Positions 44,085-45,374 of a stretch of DNA of 45,374 bases are shown here, in pieces. Made by a program: the position numbers and the translations under genes. Each line of letters opens with the position of its first letter. Position 1 is the first letter of the stretch. The notes below the pieces were generated by a model that was not told where the DNA came from, did no database searches, and worked only from the letters and a program-made list of their open reading frames with translations. Origin of the DNA: Phycisphaeraceae bacterium (lineage in GTDB: Bacteria > Planctomycetota > Phycisphaerae > Phycisphaerales > UBA1924); the NCBI GenBank assembly GCA_026126345.1, contig JAHCJH010000010.1, positions 1 through 45,374 of the forward strand. Direction: 5' to 3'.

Positions 44085-45374
44085 CACACCAACCGATCTT
44101 CCTTCGCAATCCCCAGCGCCGGCCGCACGTCGACCTGCACGAGCGCCGCGCCGGTCTTCTCGGCCAGCAGGCGCCGGGCCTGGTCGGGATCGACGTAGTC
44201 GCTGTGGCAGGATGCCTTGCCGGCGTCGGCGCCCACGGCCTTTCTGGTCTTGCTGGCGAGCTTGTGGATCTCGTCCGGAGAAAGCACGCCGCGCTTGTTG
44301 AGGATCTCCTGCTGCTCGGGCGTGAGCGCGGCGGACTTGACGGGGGCCCCGGCCTTCCCGCCAGCGCCGACGCGTTCAAAGCCCTGGGCCTTGCCGCTGG
44401 CGAACTCCTGGATCTCCTTGCTGATGCGGACGCTGCACCAGTCGTGCCCGCACATGGCGCAGAAGTCGGTGTCGACGTCGAGGTCCTCGTCGTGGTAGGC
44501 GCGGGCGGTGTCGGGGTCGAACGCGAGCTCGAAGTGCTTCTCCCAGTTGAGCGCAGCGCGGGCCTTGGTGAGCTCATCGTCGCGCCGGCGCGAGCCGGGG
44601 ATGCCCAGAGCGACGTCGGCGGCGTGGGCGGCGATCTTGTACGCGATGCAGCCCTGCTTGACGTCGTCCTTCTTGGGCAGGCCGACGTGCTCCTTGGGCG
44701 TGACGTAGCAGAGCATGGCGGCGCCGTGGTAGGCCATGGCGGTGGCGCCGATGCAGCTGGTGATGTGGTCGTAGCCGGGGAACATGTCGGTCACCAGCGG
44801 TCCGAGCACGTAGAACGGCGCGCCGTGGCAGAGCGTGCGCTGCACCTTGGCGTTCCACTCGATCTGGTCGAACGGCACGTGCCCGGGCCCCTCGATCATC
44901 ACCTGCACGCCCTTGCGCCAGGCCCGCTCGGTGAGCTCGCCGAGCGTCTGCAGCTCGGCGAGCTGCGCCGCGTCGCTGGCGTCGGCCAGGCCGCCGGGGC
45001 GCAGCCCGTCGCCGATGGAGAACGTCACGTCGTACCCGCGGAGGATGTCGCAGATGTCGTCCCAGCGGGTGTGCATGATGTTCTCCTGGTTGTGGACGAG
45101 CATCCACTTGGCCAGGAGCGACCCGCCGCGGCTGACGATGCCGATGAGCCGGTCCTTCACGAACTTCAGGTGGGCGCGGCGTACGCCGGCGTGGATGGTG
45201 AAGTAGTCCACGCCCTGGCGGGCCTGCTGGTGCAGGCCGGCCTCGATGGCGGGCCAGTCGAGGTCCTCGATCCTGCGGCCGATGATCATCGAGTAGATCG
45301 GGACGGTGCCGATGGGCACGCAGGCGTTGCGGACGATGGCATCGCGACATTCGTCGAGGTTCCCGCCGGTGGAG
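44084..45374 (-). CDS. thiC: Phosphomethylpyrimidine synthase ThiC, 5' truncated by window
   Basis: ThiC converts aminoimidazole ribotide to hydroxymethylpyrimidine phosphate in thiamine synthesis by a radical SAM reaction. The visible 429 residues run from [16 protein letters not shown] through [66 protein letters not shown] and the cluster motif CAMCGHDWC near the end. After this motif the protein continues for about 110 residues, much longer than the usual 30-60, including [16 protein letters not shown] and [10 protein letters not shown]. The N-terminus and any TPP riboswitch lie beyond 45374. The WapI-like gene is translationally coupled downstream. Confidence 0.95.
   Translation of the reverse strand, partial: STGGNLDECRDAIVRNACVPIGTVPIYSMIIGRRIEDLDWPAIEAGLHQQARQGVDYFTIHAGVRRAHLKFVKDRLIGIVSRGGSLLAKWMLVHNQENIMHTRWDDICDILRGYDVTFSIGDGLRPGGLADASDAAQLAELQTLGELTERAWRKGVQVMIEGPGHVPFDQIEWNAKVQRTLCHGAPFYVLGPLVTDMFPGYDHITSCIGATAMAYHGAAMLCYVTPKEHVGLPKKDDVKQGCIAYKIAAHAADVALGIPGSRRRDDELTKARAALNWEKHFELAFDPDTARAYHDEDLDVDTDFCAMCGHDWCSVRISKEIQEFASGKAQGFERVGAGGKAGAPVKSAALTPEQQEILNKRGVLSPDEIHKLASKTRKAVGADAGKASCHSDYVDPDQARRLLAEKTGAALVQVDVRPALGIAKEDRLV

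Overview
This 45.4-kb window is very GC-rich and densely coded on both strands. Its gene families point to a planctomycete, most likely class Phycisphaerae. The evidence is a Bat-like von Willebrand/DUF58 operon carrying a squalene-cyclase-like repeat protein, short secreted proteins with 'LT(N/D)G..G' repeats, a zinc-ribbon membrane protein, and many conserved but unnamed proteins. The taxonomic placement is inferred from gene content; no rRNA gene is present.

Left arm (1-6.4 kb): a 3'-truncated amidohydrolase, a DUF2470-like protein, a 19-residue lysine-rich peptide gene with its own ribosome binding site and terminator, dapB (lysine/peptidoglycan precursor synthesis), a small anchored protein, an M16 peptidase-like protein without its zinc motif, and a fused two-domain ABC permease.

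Central operon (19.4 down to 6.4 kb, minus strand): DUF58 protein, BatA-like VWA protein, VWA/glutamine-amidotransferase-like membrane protein, a DUF4175-like giant coiled-coil membrane protein, a polyglutamine secreted protein, a squalene/prenyltransferase-repeat protein and a secreted beta-rich protein. These probably form one envelope-associated system, but the MoxR ATPase that usually accompanies it is not in the window. The DUF4175-like gene is broken by several small indels between about 11.1 and 11.4 kb.

Middle (19.5-30.3 kb): an RlmN-type radical SAM methylase followed by a BshC-like protein; a convergent queD-like/ppk1 pair; a phosphohexomutase; a two-gene unit (DUF4230-like plus a membrane protein); a 12-bp inverted repeat; a class I (DhnA-type) fructose-bisphosphate aldolase; tRNA-Ala(TGC); and a LuxR-type regulator with the domain order HTH-PAS.

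Right arm (30.5-45.4 kb): a large unnamed protein that may hold two VOC-like modules; cardiolipin synthase flanked by two lipoproteins that share a Cys/His/Asp-Trp pattern; a minus-strand cluster of msrBA, a SugE-like exporter, an unnamed protein, a zinc-ribbon membrane protein and a lipoprotein; a tryptophanase relic that keeps only its two ends; a fatty-acid desaturase; a small membrane protein; a cupin; a frameshifted DUF6265-like lipoprotein; a zf-TFIIB protein; a GNAT-VOC fusion; a WapI-immunity-like protein coupled to thiC; and a 5'-truncated thiC.

The only gene-free stretch above 300 bp is 13307-13679. No CRISPR array, insertion sequence, integrase or prophage was seen.
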